6,827 nucleotides of DNA from contig JAAUPU010000155.1 of the NCBI GenBank assembly GCA_012032975.1, positions 1-6,827 of the forward strand. Reading direction: 5' to 3'. The notes beneath the pieces are model-generated. The model did not search any database and had not been told where the DNA came from. It saw only the letters and a program-made list of their open reading frames with translations. Position 1 is the first letter of the stretch, and each line of letters opens with the position of its first letter. This document shows, in pieces, positions 6,584-6,827 of this stretch. Made by a program: the position numbers and the translations under genes. This DNA comes from Caldilineaceae bacterium (GTDB lineage: Bacteria; Chloroflexota; Anaerolineae; Caldilineales; Caldilineaceae).

Positions 6584-6827
6584 ATGGACAAGAAAACGAT
6601 CAAAGAAATCGACTGGCAGGGCAAAAAGGCGCTGGTGCGCGTCGATTTTAACGTGCCCATGCGCGACGGGCAGATCAGCGACGACGCACGTATTCGCGCG
6701 GCCTTGCCCACCATCAACTATCTGTTGGAGCAGGGCGCGGCAGTGATCTTGATGAGTCATCTCGGCCGTCCCAAAGGCGCACCGGACCCCGCGTACAGCA
6801 TGGCGCCGGTCGCCGACTACCTCGGAA
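6584..6827 (+). CDS. pgk: Phosphoglycerate kinase, N-terminal part (3' end outside the window)
   Basis: Phosphoglycerate kinase transfers phosphate between 1,3-bisphosphoglycerate and ADP in the cytoplasm, the step next to GAPDH. Eighty-one codons are present out of roughly 390-400 usual. The start [20 protein letters not shown] leads into the signature VRVDFNVP at 18-25. The residues matching the 3-phosphoglycerate site are visible: Asp21, Asn23, Arg36, His59 and Arg62 (SHLGRPKG at 58-65). The nucleotide-binding C-terminal domain lies beyond the window. ATG 6584 fits the family N-terminus and has AAGGG upstream. The gene follows gap on the same strand after 202 bp and a strong hairpin. Confidence 0.97.
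   Translation, partial: MDKKTIKEIDWQGKKALVRVDFNVPMRDGQISDDARIRAALPTINYLLEQGAAVILMSHLGRPKGAPDPAYSMAPVADYLG

Overview
The window is high-GC bacterial DNA with compact genes. The best guess for the organism is a member of the Chloroflexota (Anaerolineae/Caldilineae-like). That rests on three things recognised by eye: an archaeal/SCP-x-type thiolase, a YvcK protein with a two-helix membrane extension, and a Pro/Gln/Asp-rich lipoprotein. No database search was possible, so the phylum is an inference.

Left half (1-3612), all on the minus strand. Reading in the direction of transcription, a lipoprotein gene (GTG start at 3612) ends in an ATGA overlap with a gene for an AlbA_2/Schlafen-like, GHKL-ATPase and winged-helix protein (2293-848). 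After 117 bp comes a thiolase gene (730 to beyond base 1). The lipoprotein gene carries two single-base shifts that compensate each other.

Right half (3746-6827), all on the plus strand and divergent from the first block across a 133-bp intergenic region with promoter-like sites on both strands. It holds yvcK (glmR-type, 3746-5174, broken by two one-base losses), gap (class I glyceraldehyde-3-phosphate dehydrogenase, 5371-6381) and the start of pgk (phosphoglycerate kinase, 6584 to beyond the end). gap and pgk encode consecutive reversible steps of glycolysis and gluconeogenesis. YvcK is known elsewhere for being needed on gluconeogenic carbon and for cell-envelope precursor control, so the neighbourhood fits a central-carbon and envelope theme.

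The gap-pgk spacer is the richest non-coding stretch. It contains a small palindromic intergenic repeat with a 9-bp ATYTGYG period, and a perfect 14-bp inverted repeat flanked by A4/T4 that looks like an intrinsic terminator but sits only 22 bases before the pgk start codon.

Four single-base frame breaks fall in a 2.4-kb stretch (about 2.5-4.9 kb), in two genes whose reading frames are otherwise well kept. Sequencing or assembly error is the likeliest cause, and the two products should be read as reconstructed proteins. I did not find a convincing undescribed system. The items most worth checking are the attenuator-like hairpin before pgk, the membrane-anchored YvcK beside gap-pgk, and the lipoprotein/AlbA_2 translationally coupled pair.
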